A stretch of 11,332 nucleotides of DNA from an uncultured Bacilli bacterium (GCA_947632415.1 CANRPB010000039.1:1-11332), one strand, 5' to 3'; numbered from the stretch's first letter, positions 1 through 6,488 are shown. Notes: a model not told the origin generated them from the sequence alone. Translations and numbers: made by a program.

Positions 1-1
1 T

Positions 2-115
2 GATAAAATCGCAAAAAAATTAAAAAAACAAGAAACTTTTAAAAATAATAAATTATTTATATGTGATAATTGTAATACTAGAATGAAACCAAAAACTATT
101 GAAGCTAATATCTAG
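2..115 (+). CDS. 3' end of an unidentified gene (partial, CxxC tail)
   Basis: This is an open frame of 37 codons that enters from the left edge and stops at TAG 113-115. The translated tail is lysine-rich, followed by a LFICDNCNTRMKPK segment with one CxxC pair (residues 21-24 of the visible part), which could be half of a zinc-binding site. It is the only + strand coding candidate and converges on obgE. An AT-only hairpin with a T run (169-202) and the hairpin at 225-247 lie downstream and could end its transcript. I do not recognise the family; too little is visible to say whether it is a gene tail or chance, although the amino-acid content looks protein-like. Confidence 0.4.
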   Translation, partial: DKIAKKLKKQETFKNNKLFICDNCNTRMKPKTIEANI

Positions 116-168
116 TATTTTAAAAACGAATTTAATTACCGAATTTTTATTGTGAATTTTTGTTTGTT

Positions 169-202
169 AATTATTAGTTATCAAAAACAAATAATTTTTT
201 TT
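169..202 (+). terminator. Possible AU-only terminator after the left-edge gene
   Basis: AATTATT (169-175) can pair with AATAATT (190-196) across a 14-base loop, and eight T residues (195-202) follow on the + strand. The stem has no G-C pair, so it is weak; the T run is the better evidence. The rest of 116-224 shows no gene on either strand. Confidence 0.25.
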
Positions 203-223
203 AAAAGTAAATTCTAATATATG

Positions 224-247
224 AAAAAAACTGTGATACAGTTTTTT
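224..247 (-). terminator. obgE intrinsic terminator, possibly bidirectional
   Basis: AAAAAACTG (225-233) pairs with CAGTTTTTT (239-247) around the loop TGATA, giving a 9-bp stem only a few bases past the obgE stop codon. On the - strand the stem runs into a T tract. The near symmetry of A and T runs means it could also stop transcripts coming from the + strand gene at the left edge. Confidence 0.7.
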
Positions 248-251
248 GTTT

Positions 252-1523
252 CTATTCTTTATAGTCAAAGACAAAATCTAGTATTCTTATGGTATCTCCT
301 TCTTTAGCACCTAGTTCTTTTAATTTATCGTCTATTCCCATTCTTTTTAATTTGTTAGAAAATCTCAAGATAGCTTCGTCGGAATTAAATCTAGTCATTC
401 GTAAAAGTTTTTCTACTTGCTCACCTTTTATTACCCAGGTATCTCTCTCTTTGGTAATTGTAAATGGTTCTTTTTCTTCAAATTTGTATAAGACATGACT
501 TTCAAATTTTTCTTCTTCATAAAGTGGTTGCTTTGTGATAGTATCTAATTTATCGGCAAGAATATTTATAATTGTATCTAGATTACTATCTAACATAGCC
601 GACATCGGATAAATTGGTAAATTTACCTTTTTTTTAAATTCTTCTAAATTTTCTTTTGCGCCATCTATATCCATTTTATTAGCAATAATAATCATTGGCT
701 TTTCCATTATTTTAGAATTAAAATTTTCTAATTCTTTATTAATTGTAACAAAATCTTCATAAGGATCACGTCCTTCTAGACCTGACATATCGATAATATG
801 AGCAAGTATTCTTGTTCTTTCAATATGTCTTAAAAATTGATCTCCTAGTCCTTCACCTAGTGATGCTCCTTTAATAAGTCCAGGTAGATCTGCTACCACA
901 AAAGAACGATTATTACTTGCTTTAACAACTCCTAAATTAGGCTTTAAAGTTGTAAAATGGTATGACGCTATTTTAGGTTTAGCAGCAGATATTCTAGAAA
1001 TAAATGTGGATTTCCCTACACTAGGCATTCCAACAAGTCCAACATCGGCAAGAAGTTTAAGTTCTATGGTTACTTTTTTTATTTCTCCTGGTTCACCATT
1101 TTCAGATATTTTAGGAGCGGGATTAGTACGAGTCGCTAAGGCCATATTGCCTCTTCCCCCACGCCCTCCATGGACAACGGCAATTTTATCATTTTTATGT
1201 ATCAAGTCAGCAATTACTAATTTTGTATCAAAGTCGGTTATGACTGTTCCAAGAGGAACTTTAATAATAATATCTTCGGCATTTTTTCCATGCATTCCTT
1301 TACCAAGTCCATTAGCGCCGTTATTTCCTTTTATCTTTTTTTTATATCTTAAATCTATTAATGTATTGAGTCCTTCATCGACTTCAAAGACTATGTCTGA
1401 TCCTTTTCCTCCATTACCGCCAAATGGTCCTCCCATGGGAATATATTTTTCTCTTCTAAAAGCCATGCAACCATTGCCACCAGTTCCAGCCTCTAGTTCT
1501 AGCGTTACTTCATCGACAAACAT
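252..1523 (-). CDS. obgE: GTPase ObgE/CgtA
   Basis: Essential ribosome-assembly and stress GTPase acting on the 50S subunit in the cytoplasm. The 423-residue product is the usual length for Firmicutes. Residues 1-158 form the glycine-rich Obg fold. The G domain follows with the P-loop GMPSVGKST (165-173), the switch TT (191-192), DLPG (212-215) and NKMD (282-285). The last 80 or so residues match the OCT domain. I chose ATG at 1523 because AGGTGAT sits five bases upstream; the in-frame GTG at 1532 lies inside that Shine-Dalgarno sequence. The gene is separated from rpmA by a terminator and has its own terminator at 224-247, so it is probably monocistronic. In B. subtilis spo0B lies between rpmA and obg; here there is none. 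Confidence 0.98.
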   Translation of the reverse strand: MFVDEVTLELEAGTGGNGCMAFRREKYIPMGGPFGGNGGKGSDIVFEVDEGLNTLIDLRYKKKIKGNNGANGLGKGMHGKNAEDIIIKVPLGTVITDFDTKLVIADLIHKNDKIAVVHGGRGGRGNMALATRTNPAPKISENGEPGEIKKVTIELKLLADVGLVGMPSVGKSTFISRISAAKPKIASYHFTTLKPNLGVVKASNNRSFVVADLPGLIKGASLGEGLGDQFLRHIERTRILAHIIDMSGLEGRDPYEDFVTINKELENFNSKIMEKPMIIIANKMDIDGAKENLEEFKKKVNLPIYPMSAMLDSNLDTIINILADKLDTITKQPLYEEEKFESHVLYKFEEKEPFTITKERDTWVIKGEQVEKLLRMTRFNSDEAILRFSNKLKRMGIDDKLKELGAKEGDTIRILDFVFDYKE

Positions 1524-1540
1524 AAAAATCACCTAAAACG

Positions 1541-1546
1541 ATTATA
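1541..1546 (-). promoter_or_regulatory. Candidate -10 box of obgE
   Basis: TATAAT on the - strand lies 17 bases before the obgE start codon. There is no recognisable -35 at 17 bases (only a T run from the rpmA terminator), so the call rests on the -10 alone and on the need for a promoter after the terminator. A start site 6-7 bases downstream would leave a leader of about 10 bases. Confidence 0.4.
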
Positions 1547-1560
1547 CATGAAAAAAAAGC

Positions 1561-1590
1561 AAAAAAAAAGAGAAAAACAAAATTTTCTCT
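1561..1590 (-). terminator. Intrinsic terminator after rpmA
   Basis: On the - strand AGAGAAAA (1590-1583) pairs with TTTTCTCT (1576-1569) around a six-base loop, and eight T residues follow (1568-1561). It begins immediately after the rpmA stop codon and ends the rplU-prp-rpmA unit. Confidence 0.8.
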
Positions 1591-1878
1591 TTACATTTCT
1601 GGATAAACACTTGCCTGTTTTCTATCTTTTCCAACTCTTTCAAATTTTACATATCCTGATACTTTAGCATATAATGTATCATCAGAACCTATACCAACAT
1701 TTTTTCCTGGATAAATTTTAGTACCTCTTTGACGGTATATAATTGATCCACCGCTGATATATTCTCCGTCGGCTGCTTTAGCACCTAGTCTTTTTGAAAT
1801 TGAGTCTCTACCGTTTTTAGTTGAACCTTGACCTTTTTTATGTGCGAATAATTGAATATTTAATTCTAATAATCTCAT
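1591..1878 (-). CDS. rpmA: 50S ribosomal protein L27 precursor
   Basis: Component of the large ribosomal subunit whose N-terminus reaches the peptidyl-transferase centre. The 95-residue product has the family body HKKGQGSTKNGRDS followed by the GG-SIIYRQRGTKIYPG region. The first nine or ten residues, MRLLELNIQLFA, form the Firmicutes-type extension that the protease Prp removes between FA and HKKG; prp is the gene directly upstream. ATG at 1878 is preceded by GGAGGTG at five bases; the in-frame GTG at 1884 is part of that Shine-Dalgarno sequence and was not used. The start codon overlaps the prp stop as ATGA, so translation is coupled. It is the last gene of the rplU-prp-rpmA unit. Confidence 0.98.
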   Translation of the reverse strand: MRLLELNIQLFAHKKGQGSTKNGRDSISKRLGAKAADGEYISGGSIIYRQRGTKIYPGKNVGIGSDDTLYAKVSGYVKFERVGKDRKQASVYPEM

Positions 1879-2186
1879 GAGCACACCTCCTTATTAATCG
1901 TTATATTTTCTTTATATTGTTTTTCTAATTCTAATAGTAAACTAACCATGTTATCAATTATAGCATAGGTAACTTCATCATGTTTTAGAACATCTATATA
2001 AAGTCCATCTTTATCATTATATGAAATAGCATTTTCATCAATTCTAATAATGGCATTAATGCTTGTAATTACAATGCTAGATACACTAGCGCATACAATA
2101 TCTTTACCATATGAATCATAACCAGCATGTCCTAAAATATGAATTGATTTTATTTTGTCATCGTATTTTATTGTTATTTTTATCAC
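1875..2186 (-). CDS. prp: Ribosomal-processing cysteine protease Prp (YsxB family)
   Basis: Small cytoplasmic cysteine protease that trims the N-terminal extension of ribosomal protein L27. The product has 103 residues, typical for the family (formerly DUF464). The signature region contains the catalytic His20 (in LGHAGYDSYG) and Cys32 (in KDIVCASVSS). It sits between rplU and rpmA as in other Firmicutes. The start is a GTG one base after the rplU TAA, and I see no Shine-Dalgarno sequence, so initiation probably depends on ribosomes finishing rplU. The end carries the rpmA Shine-Dalgarno within its codons for Glu-Val-Cys and overlaps the rpmA ATG by an ATGA. Confidence 0.95.
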   Translation of the reverse strand: MIKITIKYDDKIKSIHILGHAGYDSYGKDIVCASVSSIVITSINAIIRIDENAISYNDKDGLYIDVLKHDEVTYAIIDNMVSLLLELEKQYKENITINKEVCS

Positions 2187-2187
2187 T

Positions 2188-2487
2188 TTATTTACTGATT
2201 GATTTTATTGTTACTTTTGTGTATGGTTGACGATGACCTTGAGTTCTATGGTAGTTTTTCTTTGCTCTATACTTATAGACAAGAACTTTTTTAGCTTTTC
2301 CATTTTTATCAACAGTAGCTGTTACTTTAGCGCCTTTTACATAAGGTTTTCCTAAAACATTATCTACCATTAAAACTTTATCAAATGTAATTTCACTACC
2401 TACTAAAGCATCTAATTTTTCGATGTAAAGAACTTTATTCTCTTCAACTAAGTATTGTTTTCCACCTGTTTCAATAATAGCTTTCAT
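2188..2487 (-). CDS. rplU: 50S ribosomal protein L21
   Basis: Large-subunit ribosomal protein that binds 23S rRNA. The 99-residue product begins MKAIIETGGKQYLVEE, the family N-terminus, and ends with the basic YHRTQGHRQPYTKV segment that is the L21 signature. ATG at 2487 follows AAGGAGGAA, the best Shine-Dalgarno of the window. It is the first gene of the rplU-prp-rpmA unit and is preceded by a structured leader and a near-consensus promoter, so the ribosomal genes are expressed independently of the sporulation genes upstream. Confidence 0.98.
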   Translation of the reverse strand: MKAIIETGGKQYLVEENKVLYIEKLDALVGSEITFDKVLMVDNVLGKPYVKGAKVTATVDKNGKAKKVLVYKYRAKKNYHRTQGHRQPYTKVTIKSISK

Positions 2488-2493
2488 ATATTC

Positions 2494-2572
2494 CTCCTTC
2501 TAATCTAAGACTCGCCATTAAGGTAATATATTTTAAACCTTTTCTGTGCGGTTGTAGAGAGGCTCTACACGG
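2494..2572 (-). ncRNA. Ribosomal protein L21 leader (candidate)
   Basis: The space between the rplU promoter and its Shine-Dalgarno is about 75 bases and folds. TGTAGAG (2569-2563) pairs perfectly with CTCTACA (2559-2553) around a CCT loop. Outside it, AACC near the 5' end can pair with GGTT at about 2535-2538. A downstream stretch ATGGCGAGTCTTAGATTAG precedes the ribosome binding site. Structured L21 leaders thought to be autoregulatory are known before rplU in Firmicutes (Rfam L21_leader); position and the central hairpin fit. I infer the identity from context and memory of the family, not from a covariance search. Confidence 0.7.
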
Positions 2573-2577
2573 GTTAC

Positions 2578-2606
2578 ATTTTATCATAATTTAGTTTTTA
2601 TGTCAA
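2578..2606 (-). promoter_or_regulatory. rplU operon promoter
   Basis: On the - strand TTGACA (2606-2601) is followed after exactly 17 bases by TAAAAT (2583-2578). It is a near-consensus sigma-A promoter. It overlaps the last codons and stop of spoIVFB and starts the leader at about 2571. Confidence 0.8.
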
Positions 2607-3345
2607 ATTTTTTTGCCAAAATATTTTTTTCTGTTATGGATTGGTTTTTAATTATAAATATATGTCTACACCATAAATACATGTTACTTATCTTTTTTAT
2701 ATATCTAACTTTTTTAAAGTTTAAACTATATAAATATCTTTCAAAGAGAAACTTATTGAAGATATTTTTATATTCAATTAAGGCTTTCATTGTTTTTATG
2801 ATTAAAAAAAGTAATGTTAAAATTTTAATAAGATCGAATTTTAAATTGATTATAAGCGCTAATAATGTTAAAAATGAAATAAACAAAGTTATCAAATAAC
2901 TCATTTTAAAAGGTAATAATAAATTTAATATGATATATAAAAGTTTTGATCCATCAAGAGGATAAATTGGTAAAAGATTAAAAAAAAGTAGTAAAAAGTT
3001 ATAGTATGTTATGCGTGGTGAGGAATAAAAACAGGTTGTAAAATAATAAAATAGAATTTGAAATAATGGTCCTAAAATAGTAATAATTGCTTGTTCTTTT
3101 AGACTTGTATTGATTTTATTTTTAAAAATTGTTAAACCACCAAATGGAAGAATAATTATTTTTTCTATATTCCATTTATATATTAAGGCTCCTATTATAT
3201 GTCCTAATTCATGGACAATTATAATTGCTGAAAAAACAAGAAAATCACGAATATTTCCAGTAAATAGACATATAGTAGTGACAATATAAAAGAAGGGATG
3301 AATCTTAATTTTAGATATAATCTTCATAATTGAGAACATTCCCAT
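2584..3345 (-). CDS. spoIVFB: Stage IV sporulation protein FB, M50 intramembrane metalloprotease
   Basis: Site-2-type zinc protease that, in sporulating Bacilli, cleaves pro-sigma-K in the mother-cell membrane surrounding the forespore. The 253-residue product has the zinc motif HELGH at 45-49 and the second-site motif N123-LLP-IYPLDG with Asp131, within a set of hydrophobic segments. It resembles B. subtilis SpoIVFB throughout: KIHPF near the start, LPFGG after the zinc motif, FLFERYLY near 199-206, and a C-terminal region like its CBS part. Three in-frame ATGs are possible (3345, 3339, 3327), none with a clear Shine-Dalgarno. 3339 best matches the length of the B. subtilis N-terminus. All overlap the end of spoIVFA, so translation is probably coupled. 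Confidence 0.9.
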   Translation of the reverse strand: MGMFSIMKIISKIKIHPFFYIVTTICLFTGNIRDFLVFSAIIIVHELGHIIGALIYKWNIEKIIILPFGGLTIFKNKINTSLKEQAIITILGPLFQILFYYFTTCFYSSPRITYYNFLLLFFNLLPIYPLDGSKLLYIILNLLLPFKMSYLITLFISFLTLLALIINLKFDLIKILTLLFLIIKTMKALIEYKNIFNKFLFERYLYSLNFKKVRYIKKISNMYLWCRHIFIIKNQSITEKNILAKKFDIKTKL

Positions 3346-3856
3346 CTTTTTTAAATACTAGATATAGGTTATTGTTACAGTTTCCTATTAATGAACCTGC
3401 TGTAACATAGTCATATAAATTTACACCAACATTTGTTATATTACCGTACCAGACATCAATTCCATTTACTTGTTGGACAATTACGACGTTACCGTATCCT
3501 TCTTTTTCTCCGATAAAAACTACCATTCCACTGTCGATAGTTGGAACTAGGTAGTCGTTAGAAACTATTAGTTCTACACCGTCTAGGTATTGATTTTTAT
3601 TAGTAAATTCTAATTTTTCATTAAATACTGGTGCTGCGTCATCGAGTAAATTTTGAGGATAAAAGCTGTTTCCAAAATATTTAGTATATAATTCGTTGAT
3701 ATAGGCAAAGTTAAAATTAGTGCCCATAACTTTATCGATAAAGTAGGATTTTACTTTATCGTTTTTTTTCATGACAATTAGAATAATAATTGTGAGTAGT
3801 CCTGTGATTAAGAGTCTATTGATAAAATTGCTTATTTTTTCTTTATTCTTTGCCAT
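3311..3856 (-). CDS. spoIVFA: Stage IV sporulation protein FA, degenerate M23 domain
   Basis: Membrane protein that holds and restrains SpoIVFB until the forespore signal arrives. The 181-residue product has one membrane segment at about 12-29. Its C-terminal LytM/M23-like domain (about 92-170) has the landmarks GMVVFIGEKEGYGNVVIVQQ, DVWYGNI and LYDYVTAGSLIG. The peptidase histidines are missing: the usual HxH position reads WYG, as in known SpoIVFA. ATG at 3856 is preceded by GGTGA at five bases; the in-frame GTG at 3865 is inside that Shine-Dalgarno. It overlaps spoIVFB. A strong terminator lies directly upstream, so it probably has its own, possibly sporulation-specific, promoter, though I cannot point to one with confidence. 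Confidence 0.85.
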   Translation of the reverse strand: MAKNKEKISNFINRLLITGLLTIIILIVMKKNDKVKSYFIDKVMGTNFNFAYINELYTKYFGNSFYPQNLLDDAAPVFNEKLEFTNKNQYLDGVELIVSNDYLVPTIDSGMVVFIGEKEGYGNVVIVQQVNGIDVWYGNITNVGVNLYDYVTAGSLIGNCNNNLYLVFKKDGNVLNYEDYI

Positions 3857-3880
3857 ATTATTCACCAGTAAATATTATGA

Positions 3881-3920
3881 AAAAAAAGTTTAATTTATTC
3901 TTTTTATATTAAACTTTTTT
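3881..3920 (-). terminator. Intrinsic terminator overlapping the mreD 3' end
   Basis: A perfect 13-bp inverted repeat (3882-3894 with 3908-3920) encloses a 13-base loop, and on the - strand the stem runs into seven T residues. The left arm covers the last mreD codons and its TAA (3892-3890). It separates the mre genes from spoIVFA, whose ribosome binding site begins only about 15 bases beyond the T run. Confidence 0.75.
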
Positions 3921-4378
3921 GATATAAAATATAGTATAAAATATAATAATATGCCATAGATAAGGTTTAAAATAATAGATGTGTATACACTTTCAAAGTA
4001 AATTGATAAATTAAATTTTATAAAGCCTATGATACTTAGAAATATGAAACATAAGAAGCGATATGTACATATTAAAATAATTAGTTCTATGATTGTGATT
4101 AGAAAATTGTTGGGTGTGTTTTTATTTATTAGTCTTACAAATATACCTATTATTAAAAACATGCTTGCATTCATAAGGTATGTTCCTGTATAGACAATGT
4201 CGTATATTAGTCCGATTGTAAAAGTGTAAATTAGGTATCTGTTTTTATGTTTTTTGAAGTATGGTTCTAATATTATTAAGGTTGTAAAGATAATTAAAGG
4301 AGATAAAAATGAATTGTATAGGGTTTTATTTAATATAAATTCTAGGATAAAGGATATAATTGTTACTGTTATAATCAT
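3890..4378 (-). CDS. mreD: Rod shape-determining membrane protein MreD
   Basis: Integral membrane partner of MreC in the elongasome that directs lateral cell-wall synthesis. The 162-residue product is almost entirely hydrophobic, with about five membrane segments (roughly 22-40, 49-66, 70-86, 91-122, 134-154) and a short basic tail. MreD is poorly conserved in sequence; length, topology and position directly after mreC support the call. The ATG at 4378 overlaps the mreC TGA as ATGA, with a GAGGGAAG Shine-Dalgarno inside mreC. Its last codons form part of a terminator stem. In B. subtilis minC and minD follow mreD; here they are missing and spoIVFA comes next. Confidence 0.88.
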   Translation of the reverse strand: MIITVTIISFILEFILNKTLYNSFLSPLIIFTTLIILEPYFKKHKNRYLIYTFTIGLIYDIVYTGTYLMNASMFLIIGIFVRLINKNTPNNFLITIIELIILICTYRFLCFIFLSIIGFIKFNLSIYFESVYTSIILNLIYGILLYFILYFISKKFNIKRIN

Positions 4379-5166
4379 TTTTCTTCCCTCTTTATGACGG
4401 TTACGTATGAAATATTATCAAATGATGTAGCTGGGGTAACTTTTACTAGGGGCGCTAAGTCAAAATTGTCTGTCACTACTTCTTTGACATATCCTATGAA
4501 AAGGCCGCTTGGAAAGATATTTCCTAGTCCTGTTGTCATGACTTTGGCTTGTGGTGGTATTGTAACATTGTCTACAACGCCAATAATAGAATATAAATTA
4601 TCATTGTAGCTATTTAAAATACCGTATATTTCTTGATCATCAAAGATTATTTTGACTGATACATTCATAGGGAATTTAGCATTTGAAAATAGTAAAACAT
4701 CACTGTTTAATGGGCTTACATTACTAGTTATTCCTACTAGAACACCATTACTTAATACGGCCATGTTATTTTCAATTCCGTCGTTGGTTCCTTTATCGAT
4801 AGTTAGTTTTTCTAACCAGTATCCTAGATTACGGTTGATAGTGCTTGCATTTATATATTGTTTATCGCTTAATAAATTATTGATGTCTAGGGTTTCTTTT
4901 AGTTTTTTTATTTCTTGGTTTAGTTCTTCGTTTTCGTATTGATATTCGCGTAGTTGTTCTATTTCTTTGGTGAGTTTTTCGTTTTCTTGTTTTAGGTCGT
5001 TATTTTCCATAAATGATAAGGGATAAGAGGCAACCCTATCAATTAGTAATACACCATCTTTGATAAAGAGATTGGGTAAATTAATGTTATTACTTATTAT
5101 AATTCCGGATATGGTTAAGCTAATAAGTAATATCGCTAATAAAAAAATGTGTTTGTTTTTTTTCAT
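4375..5166 (-). CDS. mreC: Rod shape-determining protein MreC
   Basis: Periplasm-facing scaffold of the cell-elongation machinery that links the cytoskeleton, MreD and the penicillin-binding proteins. The 263-residue product has a cytoplasmic MKKNK start, one membrane segment (about 7-26), a coiled coil rich in Glu, Lys and Leu (about 54-98), and the two-barrel MreC domain. Its landmark is the NRNLGYWLEKLTIDKGT stretch beginning at residue 111. ATG at 5166 follows GAGGTGA at five bases. A promoter lies in the 46-base gap after radC, so mreC-mreD can be transcribed apart from radC. mreB, normally directly upstream of mreC in this block, is absent from the window. Confidence 0.96.
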   Translation of the reverse strand: MKKNKHIFLLAILLISLTISGIIISNNINLPNLFIKDGVLLIDRVASYPLSFMENNDLKQENEKLTKEIEQLREYQYENEELNQEIKKLKETLDINNLLSDKQYINASTINRNLGYWLEKLTIDKGTNDGIENNMAVLSNGVLVGITSNVSPLNSDVLLFSNAKFPMNVSVKIIFDDQEIYGILNSYNDNLYSIIGVVDNVTIPPQAKVMTTGLGNIFPSGLFIGYVKEVVTDNFDLAPLVKVTPATSFDNISYVTVIKREEK

Positions 5167-5181
5167 AGAATCACCTCGTTA

Positions 5182-5211
5182 ATTATAGAATAGATGATAT
5201 TTTAAAATCAA
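5182..5211 (-). promoter_or_regulatory. mreC promoter
   Basis: On the - strand TTGATT (5211-5206) and TATAAT (5187-5182) are 18 bases apart, filling the gap between the radC stop and mreC. The -10 box ends 15 bases before the mreC ATG, so the leader would be only about 8-9 bases and would hold just part of the Shine-Dalgarno sequence. Confidence 0.55.
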
Positions 5212-5886
5212 CTAAATGTCGCCATTTTCTAAAAAACTATAGTATTTATTGTTTCCAATGATGATGTGATCGATAACTTTTATTCCAAGTAGTTCGCCTA
5301 TTTGAATTAGTTTTGTAGTGATGTCTTGATCATTTCGACTTGGTAATACATTACCACTTGGATGATTGTGTATACATATTATTGATGATGCACTGATATT
5401 ATAGGCTTCTTTGAATATTTCTCTTGGATGAACTAGGCTATAATCTAAAGTACCGATAAAAAGTAATTTTTCTTTTATTACCATTTTGGAACTGTCTAGA
5501 TAGACACAGTAAAAGTATTCTTGTTTTTTGTCAATAAAAATATCTTTATAATAATTATAAACTATTTCGGCATTGGTTATTTTTATGTTGTTTATGGAGG
5601 TTATTGTTTTTTGGGCTCGTTTGCCTAGTTCTAGAGCCGCTAATATAACCGCACTTTTAGTGTCTCCTATTCCTTTGATTTTTTTTAGCGTTTGATAATT
5701 TATATTATTTATGGTTTCATTTTCTTTTAAAATTAAAGTCGCTAATTGTTTAGCAGATAGTTCACGTGTTCCTGTTTTGATAAGTATCGCTAATAAGTCT
5801 TCATTACTTAGATATTCAGCTCCTTGAGCAATTAACCTTTCTACTGGTCTTTCTGCTTTAGGAATTTCCTTCATTTTGATTTTCAT
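5212..5886 (-). CDS. radC: RadC family JAB/MPN-domain protein (UPF0758)
   Basis: Conserved protein of uncertain biochemical role; despite the name, a direct function in DNA repair has not held up, while related proteins are linked to competence and mobile elements. The 224-residue product has an N-terminal helix-hairpin-helix region (LKKIKGIGDTKSAVILAAL, from 67) and a C-terminal JAMM metal site. The site consists of His173 and His175 in HNHPSG, Ser183 and Asp186 in LPSRNDQD, with Glu160 a likely catalytic acid. I use the first ATG after two in-frame TAA codons. GAGGAG lies about ten bases upstream, a little far; ATG at 5874 is an alternative. It overlaps the end of the SpoIIB-like gene by 29 bases, the order seen in B. 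subtilis except that maf is missing between them. Confidence 0.96.
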   Translation of the reverse strand: MKIKMKEIPKAERPVERLIAQGAEYLSNEDLLAILIKTGTRELSAKQLATLILKENETINNINYQTLKKIKGIGDTKSAVILAALELGKRAQKTITSINNIKITNAEIVYNYYKDIFIDKKQEYFYCVYLDSSKMVIKEKLLFIGTLDYSLVHPREIFKEAYNISASSIICIHNHPSGNVLPSRNDQDITTKLIQIGELLGIKVIDHIIIGNNKYYSFLENGDI

Positions 5887-6331
5887 TTATTACCAACTCC
5901 TCATAACTGCTAAGTATTTGTCCACATATGTCTTCAATTCCATTACCACTGGCGTTAGTAAATAATAGGTCGTATTGTTCTAAAACGGAAACAAATGTGG
6001 AGTTTGATATTGCAATTTCTCTTACATATATATCATACCCTTTTTCTTTGAAATACTCCTTTATTTTTTCTGCATTTTCTTGTTTTTTTGTTATTCCAAC
6101 ATATGCATGAATTCCATCTGTATCAATGTTATAAATGTAGTATGAGAAATTGCTCATATTATTTTTCATTTCATCACTTGTTTTATAGGTTCCTGCTTCA
6201 AGAAAGTATAATGTATCAACTGAACTAGAAACCCCAAAAACATTGATGTCATCGTATTGATTTAGCATGAATTTACCTAAATATACACCTACTAAAATTG
6301 AAAGTAATATTGAACCAATATATTTTTTCAT
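5858..6331 (-). CDS. SPOR-domain membrane protein, SpoIIB-like
   Basis: The 157-residue product has one N-terminal membrane segment (about 5-24), then a region resembling a SPOR peptidoglycan-binding repeat: a YFLEAGTYKTSDE strand-turn at about 42-54 and an AYVGITKKQENAEKIKEYFK strand-helix at about 76-95, followed by GYDIYV. SPOR domains bind denuded glycan strands at septa. In B. subtilis spoIIB, a SPOR protein needed for efficient septal thinning at engulfment, lies just before maf-radC, so position and fold together suggest a SpoIIB counterpart; the sequence alone is too diverged to be certain. ATG at 6331 follows GGTGAT at about four bases. The gene overlaps radC by 29 bases and a promoter-like sequence lies upstream. 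Confidence 0.75.
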   Translation of the reverse strand: MKKYIGSILLSILVGVYLGKFMLNQYDDINVFGVSSSVDTLYFLEAGTYKTSDEMKNNMSNFSYYIYNIDTDGIHAYVGITKKQENAEKIKEYFKEKGYDIYVREIAISNSTFVSVLEQYDLLFTNASGNGIEDICGQILSSYEELVINENQNEGNS

Positions 6332-6346
6332 ATTATCACCAATTTT

Positions 6347-6379
6347 ATTATATAAGATAATAATTCAAAATTTTGTCAA
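6347..6379 (-). promoter_or_regulatory. Candidate promoter of the SpoIIB-like/radC unit
   Basis: On the - strand a perfect TTGACA (6379-6374) is followed by TATAAT (6352-6347). The spacing of 21 bases is too long for that pair; a TATATA two bases nearer gives 19, and CTTATA gives 17. The exact -10 is therefore unclear, but the combination directly before the gene supports a promoter. Confidence 0.5.
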
Positions 6380-6488
6380 AAAAAGAATTTTTAGTTAAGT
6401 ACATTTTTATTTGTTCTATTTCTTTCTTATTAAATATACCTTCATAATATATGATAGAATTTTTATTTTAAAATTCCTTCTTAAAATA

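Noticed and set aside
116..223. Possible small gene or RNA between the left-edge gene and the obgE terminator
   Set aside because: Frequent stops in all frames, no ribosome site, and no structured RNA beyond a weak AU hairpin.
1006..1536. Long proline-rich + strand open frame opposite obgE
   Set aside because: It is the antisense shadow of the glycine-rich Obg domain (Gly codons read as Pro on the other strand) and has no ribosome site or family resemblance.
6457..6476. GAATTTT / AAAATTC inverted repeat
   Set aside because: A short AT-only palindrome without a T run on either strand; expected by chance in this composition.
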